A program made the translations under genes and the position numbers. Positions 24,961-33,331 of a stretch of DNA of 54,846 bases are shown piece after piece (the stretch's first letter is position 1; every line of letters starts with the position of its first letter). Location: positions 32,362-87,207 of the forward strand of contig DGTQ01000024.1 of assembly GCA_002394365.1 (NCBI GenBank), given 5' to 3'. A model generated the notes under the pieces. That model did no database searches. It was not told where the DNA came from and saw only the letters and a program-made list of their open reading frames with translations. The stretch is from Prevotellaceae bacterium UBA4332 (GTDB taxonomy: Bacteria; Bacteroidota; Bacteroidia; Bacteroidales; Bacteroidaceae).

Positions 24961-25641
24961 TCTAATAATCGTCAGTCCATCTCTTAGCGGAAGTATGACT
25001 CTCGTAACGCGAGGGTCATTTTTTATGTAATCATTAAATCGGCGGACGCCTTGCGTCTGGTGGTCCCTATCATAGTCTTGGTCTATGACATGACCATCCC
25101 AAAGGGTGTTGTCGGCAAGGATTATGCCACCCTTGTTCATCAATGGCAGTATTGCCTCGTATGTTTCCACATAAGTTTTTTTATCTCCGTCGAGGAAAGC
25201 CATGTCAAACTTCACTCCCAATTCCCTGCCTTCCTTTGCTACATCACCTATTATAAAGGTAACATAGTCTGCCCAAGGTGATTCTTCTATCCACTTTCTT
25301 GTGAAAGTCTCTTGCTCATCGTTTATCTCGAAGGTATAGAGTCTCCCTTTATCGTTCCCGTTAACGTTTGCCAGCCCTTCTGCCATGCAGAGAGCAGAAT
25401 AGCCTGAGAAAGTGCCCACCTCCAGAATATTCTGCGGACGTATCATCTCAACGAACATCTTCAAGAGCCTGCCCTGCAGCCTGCCTGACGCCATGCGCCC
25501 ATGAAGCAAATGCACATTGGTAGCGCGCCAAAGTCGGTAGAGGTACTCTGGCTCGTCGTCGCTGTGCTCAAGGACATACTCGTCGAGCAGTCTTTCGCCA
25601 CTTAGCGTGGTGTGGTTAGGGTCTTGTGTGTGACTCTTCAC
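24925..25641 (-). CDS. Class I SAM-dependent O-methyltransferase
   Basis: Resembles the caffeoyl-CoA/catechol O-methyltransferase family. SAM motif ILEVGTFSGYSALCMAEGL (about 69-87), metal/SAM residues in FDMAFLDGDKKTY and ILADNTLWDGHV, and FNDYIKNDPRV near the end. Family members end shortly after the strand equivalent to LPLRDGLTIIR. Here HSSHCSVHSS follows, coded by the heptamer repeat, so the tail is repeat-derived. The start is GTG at 25641. Physiological substrate unknown. Its end converges on xerD. Confidence 0.85.
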   Translation of the reverse strand: MKSHTQDPNHTTLSGERLLDEYVLEHSDDEPEYLYRLWRATNVHLLHGRMASGRLQGRLLKMFVEMIRPQNILEVGTFSGYSALCMAEGLANVNGNDKGRLYTFEINDEQETFTRKWIEESPWADYVTFIIGDVAKEGRELGVKFDMAFLDGDKKTYVETYEAILPLMNKGGIILADNTLWDGHVIDQDYDRDHQTQGVRRFNDYIKNDPRVTRVILPLRDGLTIIRVHSSHCSVHSS

Positions 25642-25681
25642 TGCGCTACAAATTAATTAGAAATTAACTGTGAACTGTGAA

Positions 25682-26110
25682 TTATGAACTGTGAACTGCA
25701 ACAAGGCTTTCCACTGCCAGCCTGTAGCTGTCGAGTCCGAATCCACAGATAACGCCCTTGCAGGCAGGAGAGAGGTAAGAATGATGGCGGAAATCCTCTC
25801 GAGTGAAAACATTGCTGATGTGTACCTCTATGACGGGCGACTTCAGCGAACGAATACAGTCATGAAGAGCCACACTCGTGTGGGTATAGGCACCAGCATT
25901 AAGCACTATGCCGTCATAGGTGAAGCCCACCTCCTGAAGCTTGTTTATCATTTCACCCTCCACATTGCTCTGGTAATACTCTATCTCCACCTGCGGAAAG
26001 CGTTCCTTCAACTTAGGCAGATAACTCTCGAAAGAGTCATTGCCATATATTCCTGGTTCTCTTACCCCAAGCAGATTGAGGTTCGGACCGTTCATGATAA
26101 GTATTTTCAT
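25682..26110 (-). CDS. aroQ: Type II 3-dehydroquinate dehydratase
   Basis: Third step of the shikimate pathway. MNGPNLNLLGVREPGIYG (catalytic Tyr in the lid region), EYYQSNVEGEMINKLQE, LNAGAYTHTSVALHDC, and EVHISNVFTREDFRHHSY with the catalytic His. 142 residues. The family C-terminus is essentially complete at YRLAVESL; the last five residues (VAVHSS) come from the adjoining cagttca repeat. The gene lies about 40 bases upstream of the O-methyltransferase on the same strand. Confidence 0.96.
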   Translation of the reverse strand: MKILIMNGPNLNLLGVREPGIYGNDSFESYLPKLKERFPQVEIEYYQSNVEGEMINKLQEVGFTYDGIVLNAGAYTHTSVALHDCIRSLKSPVIEVHISNVFTREDFRHHSYLSPACKGVICGFGLDSYRLAVESLVAVHSS

Positions 26111-26120
26111 CGTTTTTAAG

Positions 26121-26255
26121 CTACCCCACCCCCTGCATCCCCCTCCCGAGAGGAGGGAAAGAATATGCTTCAGTGAGGTAATAATTAGTTAAAATGTGAA
26201 TAGTTTATTTGTAATGTTTCCCCCGCCCTCGGGAGGGGATTTAGGAGAGGGGTCG
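26121..26255. repeat. Pair of C-rich intergenic repeats
   Basis: ccccaccccctgcatccccctcccgag...gagggaa (26123-26160) and a second element cccccgccctcgggagggg...gagaggggtc (26220-26255) flank a short AT-rich spacer, facing each other between aroQ and the sirtuin gene. The outer edges read like the words found at the other C-rich sites in this window. Confidence 0.75.
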
Positions 26256-26963
26256 CAGGCTTTCGCAGAGCCTCCGCATGCCCTCGCTTGCACCACACAC
26301 CAGGTGGGTTATATTTTGCTTCGCCGATACTGGCTTTGGGTCGATGAGGTATATTGGTATATCGGCTTTCACATATTGTACCAGACCAGCTGCTGGATAC
26401 ACATTCAGCGATGTCCCTATTATGATAAAGATGTCTGCCGTCTGTGCCTCCTGCACTGCATCATACATGTTTGGCACACTCTCGCCAAAGAACACTATGT
26501 AAGGCCTCAACAACGAGCCGTCAGCTGCCTTCGCTCCATGTGGCACCTCAAGCCCTGTTTCTCCAAATCCTTCGTGGGGCAATGACACCCAATAGCGAGG
26601 ATTGTTAACATCACGGCTTGAGCACATCTTCATCATCTCGCCATGCAGATGTATCACCTTGCTCGAACCAGCAGCCTCATGCAGGGCGTCAACATTCTGC
26701 GTTACAACCACCACGTCGAAGTCTTTTTCCAGTTCTTTCAACAAGAGATGTCCCTCGTTGGGCTTAACGTCCTTATATTTCACACGAAGCATGTTGTAGA
26801 AGTCATTCACATAATCAGGGTTGTCTTCCCAACCTTCGTGAGTGGCAACACGCTCCACTGGATAGTTGTCCCACAAGCCTCCAGCATCTCTAAAAGTAGT
26901 GAGGCCGCTCTCTACAGACATTCCTGCGCCTGTCAATACTACTATTTTCTTTCTCTCTGACAT
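26241..26963 (-). CDS. Sirtuin-type NAD-dependent protein deacylase, without the zinc cysteines
   Basis: Removes acetyl or other acyl groups from lysines using NAD. LTGAGMSVESGLTTFRD (NAD binding), TQNVDALHEAAGSSKVIHLHG with the catalytic His, LRPYIVFFGESVP and IIIGTSLNVYPAAGLV. 240 residues. The usual four-Cys zinc ribbon after the catalytic His is absent: only one Cys (KMCSSRD) remains and the second CxxC is replaced by VPHGAKAADGS. I recall similar zinc-less versions in other Bacteroidetes, so this is probably a lineage trait rather than decay. Confidence 0.88.
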   Translation of the reverse strand: MSERKKIVVLTGAGMSVESGLTTFRDAGGLWDNYPVERVATHEGWEDNPDYVNDFYNMLRVKYKDVKPNEGHLLLKELEKDFDVVVVTQNVDALHEAAGSSKVIHLHGEMMKMCSSRDVNNPRYWVSLPHEGFGETGLEVPHGAKAADGSLLRPYIVFFGESVPNMYDAVQEAQTADIFIIIGTSLNVYPAAGLVQYVKADIPIYLIDPKPVSAKQNITHLVCGASEGMRRLCESLRPLS

Positions 26964-26974
26964 TGTTTTTTTAT

Positions 26975-27050
26975 TGTTTAGGGGTTTATTGTTTATAGTT
27001 TATAGTTTACGGTTTACGGTTTATAGTTTACCGTTTACGGTTTTCGTTTT
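26975..27050. repeat. gtttacg/gtttata tandem heptamers
   Basis: Tandem seven-base units tttatag/tttacgg (about 26980-27045) upstream of the sirtuin gene. The same type recurs at 28.80-28.89 kb. Confidence 0.8.
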
Positions 27051-27173
27051 CGTAGCCACGAAGTGGCGTGGCGTTCCCGCTCTTGCGCTCCAATAGGTGC
27101 TCAGGCGTTTCTGCTCCCCGAAAACGGGGAGACCGAGAGGGGTGTAAAGACTATTGACAGAGCTCGGAGCCCG

Positions 27174-28400
27174 TTAAAGTTCCCGTTTCAGCGCATAGCG
27201 CACAGGATAGAGCACCGAGAGGAATCCCACCAGCACTACGGTGAAGAATATCAGAGCGACATCACTGTAATGAACGCTTACAGGGTAGGCATCTATGACG
27301 AAGGCACCAGCACTCTGTCCTAACGAAACAATGCCATACTGCTGTTGTGCCCAGCATAACGCCAGTCCCAGCAACACACCCACCACAGCACCTATAATGC
27401 TTATCAGCCAACCTTCCACTATGAAGATTTTCTTTATAAAAGAGTCTCTTGCACCAAGACTGCGCAGGGTTTCCACATCCTTGCTCTTGTCTATTATCAG
27501 CATAGACAGCGAACCAATAATGTTGAAACATGCCACCACGAGTATAAACGTGAGGAATACGTAAGCCATCAGTTTCTCTATCTTCATGATGTTGAAAGTG
27601 TCCTCCTGCTGTTCGTATCTATCGAGCACCCTGAATTTTGTGCCTGCTATTCCCTGCATCTTCTCCTTCACCTTCTGCGTGTCTGAACCAGCCTTCAACT
27701 TTACTTCGAGTGCCGTAATCTCACCGTCACACTGGAAAAGCATCCTTGCAAACGACAAACTGGTAAGTATGTAACTGCCGTCATATTTGCCCTGTTGCAC
27801 ACAGAATACGACTCCTGCCGACAAGAGCGAGTCTTCCACAAAGCCTGTCATAGGATTCATCACGTCGAGCTGTCCCTCTCTCTGTGGAGCATATACGTGC
27901 AGATAACCTGGGTAATATGTTCCGACAGACATACTGTTTGCCAGGCGTATTCCCATAATGCCATATTGCAGGTCTGCGGCATGCAGGGCAAATGTGCCCT
28001 CGCCATAGCAGATGTTATTGATGTTGGTAATGCGACTGAAGTTGTCATCCACACCCTTCACCACCACCATCGACTGATTATCTCTATAAACAGCCAGCGC
28101 CTGGTCTTCTACCGTCTCGCTCGTTATCTCCACCTCCTCCATGCTCTTTATCTCAACCAGAGCAGGGTCGTCAGCAGCACATGTCTTGCCCTCCACTGGC
28201 ACCACCTTCAGCTGTGGGTCAAAGGATGTGAAGAAAGTTGCCACAAGGTCGCTGAAACCATTGAACACGCTCATCACCACCACCATTGCCATCGTGGCTA
28301 TCATCACGCCTACGACGCTTATGCCAGAAATGACATTTATGACGTTGGTGCTCTTCTTCGAGAAGAGGTAACGCTTGGCGATAAACAGTTCAATGTTCAT
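27174..28400 (-). CDS. ABC transporter permease of the LolC/LolE (FtsX) family
   Basis: Inner-membrane subunit of a complex that extracts lipoproteins for transfer to the outer membrane. 408 residues: one TM at the N-terminus (INVISGISVVGVMIATMAMVVVM, about 20-45), a large periplasmic domain (about 50-265), then three TMs (FLTFILVVACFNIIGSLSMLI, GWLISIIGAVVGVLLGLALCW, VALIFFTVVLVGFLSVLYPV). The SLGARDSFIKKIFIVEG segment is the cytoplasmic loop that contacts LolD. The ATPase gene is not in the window. It follows rbfA by 53 bases, the usual Bacteroidales order. Confidence 0.88.
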   Translation of the reverse strand: MNIELFIAKRYLFSKKSTNVINVISGISVVGVMIATMAMVVVMSVFNGFSDLVATFFTSFDPQLKVVPVEGKTCAADDPALVEIKSMEEVEITSETVEDQALAVYRDNQSMVVVKGVDDNFSRITNINNICYGEGTFALHAADLQYGIMGIRLANSMSVGTYYPGYLHVYAPQREGQLDVMNPMTGFVEDSLLSAGVVFCVQQGKYDGSYILTSLSFARMLFQCDGEITALEVKLKAGSDTQKVKEKMQGIAGTKFRVLDRYEQQEDTFNIMKIEKLMAYVFLTFILVVACFNIIGSLSMLIIDKSKDVETLRSLGARDSFIKKIFIVEGWLISIIGAVVGVLLGLALCWAQQQYGIVSLGQSAGAFVIDAYPVSVHYSDVALIFFTVVLVGFLSVLYPVRYALKREL

Positions 28401-28453
28401 AGTTTATGGTTTATTTCACCCTTATTCCTTTCACCCTTATTCCTTATTCACAA

Positions 28454-28789
28454 TCACTTCTTCAGTAATTCGTCTATCTTCTCCATGTAGTCGAGTGAAT
28501 CGTCTATAAAGAAACGTAATTCTGGAATAACACGCAACTGGTTTCTTACCCTCTGCCCAAGGTCATACCTTATGGCAGAAGTGTTCTTCCTTATGTTCTC
28601 CAGCAACTCCTCACCCTTCTCTGAAGGGAATATACTCAGGTACGCAGTGCAGATACCGAGGTCTGGTGACACCTTTACACGTGTTACACTCACCATTACT
28701 CCGTGCATGGCTCTCGTCTGACTCTGAAATATCAGACTCAGCTCCTTCTGCAACAGGCGACATATTCTGTTTTGTCTTGTTTCCTGCAT
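28454..28789 (-). CDS. rbfA: Ribosome-binding factor A
   Basis: Late 30S maturation factor that binds near the 5' end of 16S rRNA. 111 residues with the KH-like fold signature: RICRLLQKELSLIFQ, then VSVTRVKVSPDLGICTAYLSIFP, and a C-terminal LRVIPELRFFIDDSLDYMEKIDELLKK (the ELxFxxDxSxxxxxxI motif). Directly upstream of the LolC/E permease. Confidence 0.94.
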   Translation of the reverse strand: MQETRQNRICRLLQKELSLIFQSQTRAMHGVMVSVTRVKVSPDLGICTAYLSIFPSEKGEELLENIRKNTSAIRYDLGQRVRNQLRVIPELRFFIDDSLDYMEKIDELLKK

Positions 28790-28797
28790 ATTGTTTT

Positions 28798-28890
28798 AGT
28801 TTACCGTTTATGGTTTACAGTTTATGGTTTACAGTTTACAGTTTATGGTTTACAGTTTACAGTTTATGGTTTACAGTTTATAGTTTTCGT
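28798..28890. repeat. tttacag/tttatgg tandem heptamers
   Basis: About a dozen seven-base units alternating between gtttacag- and gtttatgg-like forms between the GH25 gene and rbfA. No hairpin of its own, since all units point the same way. Confidence 0.85.
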
Positions 28891-28941
28891 TTTTGTTGCA
28901 AAGCGTTTCGTTTTCGTAGCGAAGCGTTTCGTTCCAAAGAT

Positions 28942-30519
28942 TTAGAATTCAAATCCGTTAAAGATGTTTAAGTCCACAGGTCCGTGTATGCCCTGCACCC
29001 TGCCGTCCTGGCACAGTTGCCAGTAAACGAGGTTTACATCTGGCTTATACTCCCCATACCTTGCTATCCACACGTCATAGTCACGTTTCAGGTCTGGTGC
29101 CAACGGCAGATATTTGTTTACGAAACGCTGACTTATGTAGAGTATCGGTTTTACTCCCCAGTGTCTCTCCACCTCGCTTATCCATCCTCTCACGTTTCTG
29201 AAAACCATCTCTATTCCTCCTGCCTGGGCTATCTGCCTGTCCGTAGGCTCTATGTCTATCACAGGTGGCAGGTCTCCCTGCTGATACCGAGCTATCTTCA
29301 TGAAGTGCCTTGCCTGCTGGCTACCCAGCGTCTTCAGCGAGAAGAAGTGATATGCACCAGTGCGATAACCATGTTTCCTCGACGCCTGGTAGTCGGCTCT
29401 GAAATATTTGTTCTCCACCGTGGTGCCCTCCGTCGCCTTTATATAGACGAAACTCACAGGGTAATCCACCACGCCTTTTATCTTTTTCTTCGAGAATGTT
29501 CCCAGACTCGTTATGCGCAGTTTGTCCCATTGTATCTGGAACCTTTTTCTGCCCTTTTCGTGCTGATAGCGTGATATATCAATGCCATAGATACGTTCAG
29601 GCATGTGTACTATCCTCTCACCTATGAATTTATCCTCACGCCATTCGCCTATCCTCAGCCTGTGTTCAGGTACCATTCTGAAGCCAGTGCCTGTGCGCTT
29701 GCCATGCACCCATTCGCCTACGTAGAAATCGCCTTCTTCGCTGTAAAGGCAACCATAGCCATGAGGCAAAGCCAACGAGTCTCGCTCTCCCTCGTAATGG
29801 CCTATGCTGTCAACCCAGCTTATCAAGGGCTTGGGACGCATAGCCTCACGCTTCTTCAGCCTTGCCATAGCCTGCTCCTTGCCTACCCTCACATACAGCC
29901 TTGCTCCTGTGCTGTCAGCAAGTCGGTATCTTCTATCCAGCACCACTCGCAGGCGGTTTGCTCTCAAGGCTCTCTTAACAAGAGAGTCGGCACACAACAC
30001 AGAGTCCGTTGCTATTGTCAACAATCTGCCATATCGCTGCACCACGTCAAAACCCCTCTCCGTAACCAGATGAGTCCTCAGGTAGTAGTCCACGTCCACA
30101 CGCTGTTCTGCCATCACCTTCTTCGACCATTCCAGATACTCAGCCTCTCGTTTCAACAAGGCGTGTAGCTGTCTTGACGACATCTTTGTCAATTTCAGCG
30201 TGTCGTAAGGCTCTGCCACGTAGTGTCCGTTGCCGTATGGCAGCAGTTGCCACCTTTTTATATACTGCGCATCAATGGTGTCAATAGTCAGCCTGGCTTC
30301 CTTATCTACTATTCCCGACAGCAGAGTATCGCCCCTGCTGCCTCTGAAAGCGAAGAGTATCGTACTGTCTCCCGACATCAACAGATAACGTGTCTCTGTC
30401 ACAACCTGGGTGTCCGTTTCCTCCAGTTCGCTTTCCGTTGCAGGATGATACATAAACGCCACCCACGCAGACGCTATCAGTGCCAGCACTCCTGCCGCTA
30501 TAATCCTTTTACTTTTCAC
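28942..30519 (-). CDS. Membrane-anchored GH25 lysozyme-like protein with MORN repeats
   Basis: Probable peptidoglycan muramidase. Residues 1-25 form a signal anchor (RIIAAGVLALIASAWVAFMYH). A coiled or helical region follows, then MORN-type repeats (about 240-300: GHYEGER...LPHGYGCLYSEEGDFYVGEWVHGKRTGTG), then a GH25 barrel from about 310 (YGIDISRYQ, FVYIKATEGTT, GAYHFFS, and the catalytic pair in PVIDIEPTD) to the C-terminus. The combination of MORN and GH25 in one protein is unusual but, as far as I recall, known in Bacteroidales. The open frame begins with GTG at 30519. It lacks an obvious partner gene. Confidence 0.85.
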   Translation of the reverse strand: MKSKRIIAAGVLALIASAWVAFMYHPATESELEETDTQVVTETRYLLMSGDSTILFAFRGSRGDTLLSGIVDKEARLTIDTIDAQYIKRWQLLPYGNGHYVAEPYDTLKLTKMSSRQLHALLKREAEYLEWSKKVMAEQRVDVDYYLRTHLVTERGFDVVQRYGRLLTIATDSVLCADSLVKRALRANRLRVVLDRRYRLADSTGARLYVRVGKEQAMARLKKREAMRPKPLISWVDSIGHYEGERDSLALPHGYGCLYSEEGDFYVGEWVHGKRTGTGFRMVPEHRLRIGEWREDKFIGERIVHMPERIYGIDISRYQHEKGRKRFQIQWDKLRITSLGTFSKKKIKGVVDYPVSFVYIKATEGTTVENKYFRADYQASRKHGYRTGAYHFFSLKTLGSQQARHFMKIARYQQGDLPPVIDIEPTDRQIAQAGGIEMVFRNVRGWISEVERHWGVKPILYISQRFVNKYLPLAPDLKRDYDVWIARYGEYKPDVNLVYWQLCQDGRVQGIHGPVDLNIFNGFEF

Positions 30520-31123
30520 CTTTGCTCACTATTTTACTCCCTATTCTAGGGTCACTTGCAAAACCCTGTGTTGATTTTTATCACGGATAGCTCGGATAAA
30601 CACGGATTTCTTTGTTTATTTCTCGCCAAGCCGAGATGATTAGGGTTGCACCCTTTGAGACTTTATCGATTATTCTCTTTTGGGCAAGCGAGCTTGCCCA
30701 AAGCGAATATCTCAAACCCTCGCCGACTATCGCCTGCTCATCATCTCTACGCAAAGAGCCAAGACGCTCCTTCGGAGCTTACGCAAAGTGACCATGCGGT
30801 ACAACGACTTTTTATATCAAGCGTCAGCCCTTAGCGTAGCAGTCGCAGACTCCGCCTTTGCACTTCGCGTAACTAAGAATAACTGGTGCAACCAGTAGGT
30901 ATGTAGGTTAGACGGTCGCAGAAAGCTTGCTTTCGGGGCGAATGGATGAAGCTACAGACCTGTGCTCTCGAAGAGAGTTATTCTTAGTATCTTTGCGAGA
31001 AAAAATGTAAGACACAGGAATTTGCAGGTGAGCCCTATTCTACTCCCACTTCTACTCCCACTTCTACTCCCTATTCTACTCCCTATTCTACTCCCTATTC
31101 TACTCCCTATTCTACTCCCTATT
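30520..31123. other. 604-base geneless region with structured segment and ctactccctatt repeats
   Basis: 30600-30960 is GC-rich and full of inverted repeats, among them the 24-base palindrome at 30679-30702 (11-bp arms) and gagatgat/atcatctc. A TATCTTTG box follows at 30988-30995, reading right. 31037-31135 is a tandem of about nine ctactccctatt-type 12-base units that runs into the 3' end of the HIT gene. I see no coding potential. Confidence 0.7.
30679..30702. repeat. 24-base perfect palindrome
   Basis: Arms of 11 bases (tttgggcaagc and its complement) with a 2-base centre, inside the structured segment. There is no T-run beside it, so it is not a typical terminator. Confidence 0.8.
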
Positions 31124-31135
31124 CTACTCCCTATT
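31037..31135. repeat. 12-base tandem repeat reaching into the HIT gene
   Basis: About nine units of ctactccctatt (the first few read ctactcccactt). The last unit supplies the final codons and stop (Asn-Arg-Glu-stop) of the HIT protein on the other strand. Confidence 0.85.
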
Positions 31136-31528
31136 TTTTATAAAGTTACTGTAAATCTTGTCGGCAGCTTCCTTCATCTCCTCTGCAGAGAGCTGCAGCT
31201 TCTCCTTGCGGAAATCCACGTCAGCCTCGCTCTGCATTGGTATAAGGTGTATATGAGCATGAGGCACTTCAAGTCCTAGCACCACCTGTGCCACCTTCTT
31301 GCAAGGGAAAGCCTCCTTCACAGCCTTTGCCACCTTCTTGGCAAACAGCTGGTAGCGCTGTATCTCGTCATCCTCCATGTCGAAGATGTAGTCCACCTCC
31401 CTGCGAGGAATAACCAGCGTATGACCCTTCACCAATGGGTTTATATCCAGAAAAGCATAAAACTCTTCGTTCTCCGCACACTTATAGCTGGGTATCTCGC
31501 CAGCTGCTATCTTTGAAAAAATATCCAT
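31124..31528 (-). CDS. HIT family nucleotide-binding protein
   Basis: Histidine-triad hydrolase of the HinT type, acting on nucleoside phosphoramidates or dinucleotides. FSKIAAGEIPSYK at the start, LVIPRREVDYIFDM, and the triad HAHIHLIPM near residue 99-107. 134 residues. The C-terminal Asn-Arg-Glu and stop lie in the tandem repeat that fills the spacer. A C-rich repeat separates it from greA upstream. Confidence 0.92.
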   Translation of the reverse strand: MDIFSKIAAGEIPSYKCAENEEFYAFLDINPLVKGHTLVIPRREVDYIFDMEDDEIQRYQLFAKKVAKAVKEAFPCKKVAQVVLGLEVPHAHIHLIPMQSEADVDFRKEKLQLSAEEMKEAADKIYSNFIKNRE

Positions 31529-31664
31529 AATGACCCCACCCCTTTTATCCCCTCCCGAGAGGAGGGGGGTAGTATGTTCAGGTGGTTTACTACCTAATTA
31601 ATGATTGTTGTTATTCCTCTTCATATCTTCCCTTTCCCTCGGGGGAGGGTCTGGGAGAGGGGTC
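31529..31664. repeat. Two facing C-rich repeats between HIT and greA
   Basis: gaccccaccccttttatccc with ctcccgagaggagggggg (31529-31570) faces ccctcgggggagggtctggg...gggtc (31630-31662). The arrangement is the same as between aroQ and the sirtuin gene. Confidence 0.75.
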
Positions 31665-32129
31665 TTAATAACTAATATTCTCTATCTTCAGCTTCAGCAC
31701 ACCACGAGGAATCTTAGCCTCAACCTCGTCGCCCACCTTATGGTTCAGCAGAGCCTGAGCAATAGGAGTTTCTATCGAAATCTTGCCCTCGCGCAGGTTA
31801 GCCTCGTTGGCGCTCACGATGGTGTAAGTCATCTTCGCCTTGTTGGCAAGATTGGTCATCTCCACCTTAGAGAGAAGCTGCACAGCATCAGTGCTCAGAC
31901 GGCTCTTGTCCACTATCTTAGCATCAGCTATGGTGGACTTCAGCTGGTTTATCTTCTCAGCTAGGTGAGCCTGCGCCTCCTTTGCTGCGTCATACTCCGA
32001 GTTCTCCGACAAGTCTCCCTTGTCGCGTGCCTCCGCTATTGCGGCACTTGCCTTGGGCATCTCTATAGCCTCAAGGCGATGTAGTTCTGCTACGAGGTTT
32101 TCGTAGCCTTCTTTTGACATGTATGCCAT
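31665..32129 (-). CDS. greA: Transcription elongation factor GreA
   Basis: Binds the secondary channel of RNA polymerase and stimulates transcript cleavage after backtracking. 154 residues: N-terminal coiled-coil hairpin with the acidic tip ARDKGDLSENSEYDAAKEAQ (about 34-53) and a C-terminal FKBP-like domain (TYTIVSANEANLREGKISIETPIAQALLNHKVGD). Standard length. Confidence 0.96.
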   Translation of the reverse strand: MAYMSKEGYENLVAELHRLEAIEMPKASAAIAEARDKGDLSENSEYDAAKEAQAHLAEKINQLKSTIADAKIVDKSRLSTDAVQLLSKVEMTNLANKAKMTYTIVSANEANLREGKISIETPIAQALLNHKVGDEVEAKIPRGVLKLKIENISY

Positions 32130-32436
32130 AATTTCTAATTTATAATTTCTTATTATTAATATCTAATTTCTAATCAACTATTGTTTAGACGTACAAAAAA
32201 TAAGAACCCCGACCATTTACCCTTTCGCAGGCGCATTGTCGGAATCCTGAGCTATCTTTTAGCCAATATTACTTAGTGTCTGTCGCAAGGCAAACTCCCT
32301 TTGCCCTTGCCTATTACATGTGCAAAGTTACAAAGTTTTAGCGAAACTGCAAAAAAAAGTCTGAAAATTTTCTTTCTTTCCAAAGAAAAAGGGAGAAAGT
32401 ACAGAAAAAGTATGGGCAAAGTGCAATCCTATCGTA
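32130..32436. other. Spacer between PIN gene and greA
   Basis: About 307 bases. A minus-strand -7 box (caaagtta, near 32323-32330) could drive greA with a long leader. Otherwise AT-rich, with nothing recognised. Confidence 0.55.
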
Positions 32437-32859
32437 TTAATTTGTTTGAAGCCCCTTGACGATATCGAAGAATTCTGACAGTGTTCGCACATCTACCTTA
32501 GGAAAATCATATTCTTTCAGTTCATCAAAATGTTTGTCATTACTTACAATGTAAGTTGCCCCAGCAGTCACTGCGCAATCGACAAACTTATTGTCATCAG
32601 GATCCGCTTTTATCAAGTTAAAGCGATATGAAGGATTAACAAACTCTGTATTAGGCAAGGCAATAATAGCCTCTATCACAGCCTCAGCAAACTGTATGTC
32701 TTTGAATCTCCTTTCTATTATTTCACGATATTCCATAAGAATCTCGTTGGTTAGACAAATCCTGTATTTTTGTCTAATCAAAGCTACCCAGACATCTTTA
32801 TATTTTGATTTGGGGAAGATTATCTGGAGCAGGCAATTTGTATCAAGCACTACTTTCAT
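32437..32859 (-). CDS. PIN-domain RNase toxin
   Basis: Mg-dependent endoribonuclease fold of toxin-antitoxin systems. 140 residues. The acidic residues are in place: D6 (VVLDTNCLLQ), the Glu of ILMEYREI, DPDDNKFVDCA, and SNDKHF. It matches the family annotated as putative toxin component, PIN family. The ATG overlaps the stop of the upstream small gene by 4 bases, so the two are translationally coupled. Target RNA unknown. Confidence 0.85.
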   Translation of the reverse strand: MKVVLDTNCLLQIIFPKSKYKDVWVALIRQKYRICLTNEILMEYREIIERRFKDIQFAEAVIEAIIALPNTEFVNPSYRFNLIKADPDDNKFVDCAVTAGATYIVSNDKHFDELKEYDFPKVDVRTLSEFFDIVKGLQTN

Positions 32860-33071
32860 CTATATGGGAGACGTTCGTGGATGCTTGCCATCTCATCCAG
32901 TTTCTGTTGGTCAAGTTCCATGCTATCCCACAAAGTATTAGCGCGTTCCTCTACCTTCTTTATATAGTACTCAGATAACACCTGCTTAACTTCCTTCAAT
33001 TCTTCCTCCGATTTCATGCAAGAGAACATCTGGAGCAGTTGCAATTGTATAGGATTAAAGACTGTTTGCAT
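32856..33071 (-). CDS. Antitoxin of the PIN module
   Basis: 71 residues, mostly helical and charged (MKSEEELKEVKQVLSEYYIKKVEERANTLWD), ending EMASIHERLPYR. It has no clear DNA-binding motif. Upstream and overlapping with the PIN gene, the usual antitoxin-toxin order; the antitoxin call rests on that position and size. Confidence 0.7.
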   Translation of the reverse strand: MQTVFNPIQLQLLQMFSCMKSEEELKEVKQVLSEYYIKKVEERANTLWDSMELDQQKLDEMASIHERLPYR

Positions 33072-33105
33072 ATTATATCGTATTATGTTATACTCTTTCC
33101 ACCTG

Positions 33106-33137
33106 CAAAGTTACGAATAAGCGAGCAAAAAACCAAA
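33106..33137 (-). promoter_or_regulatory. Promoter of the PIN toxin-antitoxin operon
   Basis: TTTG (33134-33137), 20 bases, then TAACTTTG (33106-33113) on the minus strand, 35 bases before the antitoxin start. Confidence 0.65.
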
Positions 33138-33257
33138 TTTATTTGAGTTATTTCGAGCGAGAGAAAGTTTTTTATATTTACAACTTTTTTCCTTTCTCAT
33201 CAAAGAAAAAAGGGGAAACAGAAAAAAAGCATGGGCAAAGTGGTTTTTATAAAAGCA

Positions 33258-33288
33258 AAACAGGCACGATTATTCGTCGTGCCTGTTT
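33258..33288. terminator. Hairpin terminator after the 52-residue peptide gene
   Basis: Perfect 12-bp stem (33258-33269 with 33277-33288) and a 7-base loop; the minus-strand side is followed by tgctttta. It ends the transcript of the peptide and Ig-like protein genes. Confidence 0.7.
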
Positions 33289-33331
33289 CCTCTATTATTT
33301 TCCCTGATACAGGGATAAGTTCACTTACTGT

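Noticed and set aside
30680..30898. 72-codon plus-strand frame in the structured segment
   Set aside because: No recognised domain, overlaps palindromes, no promoter or start context.
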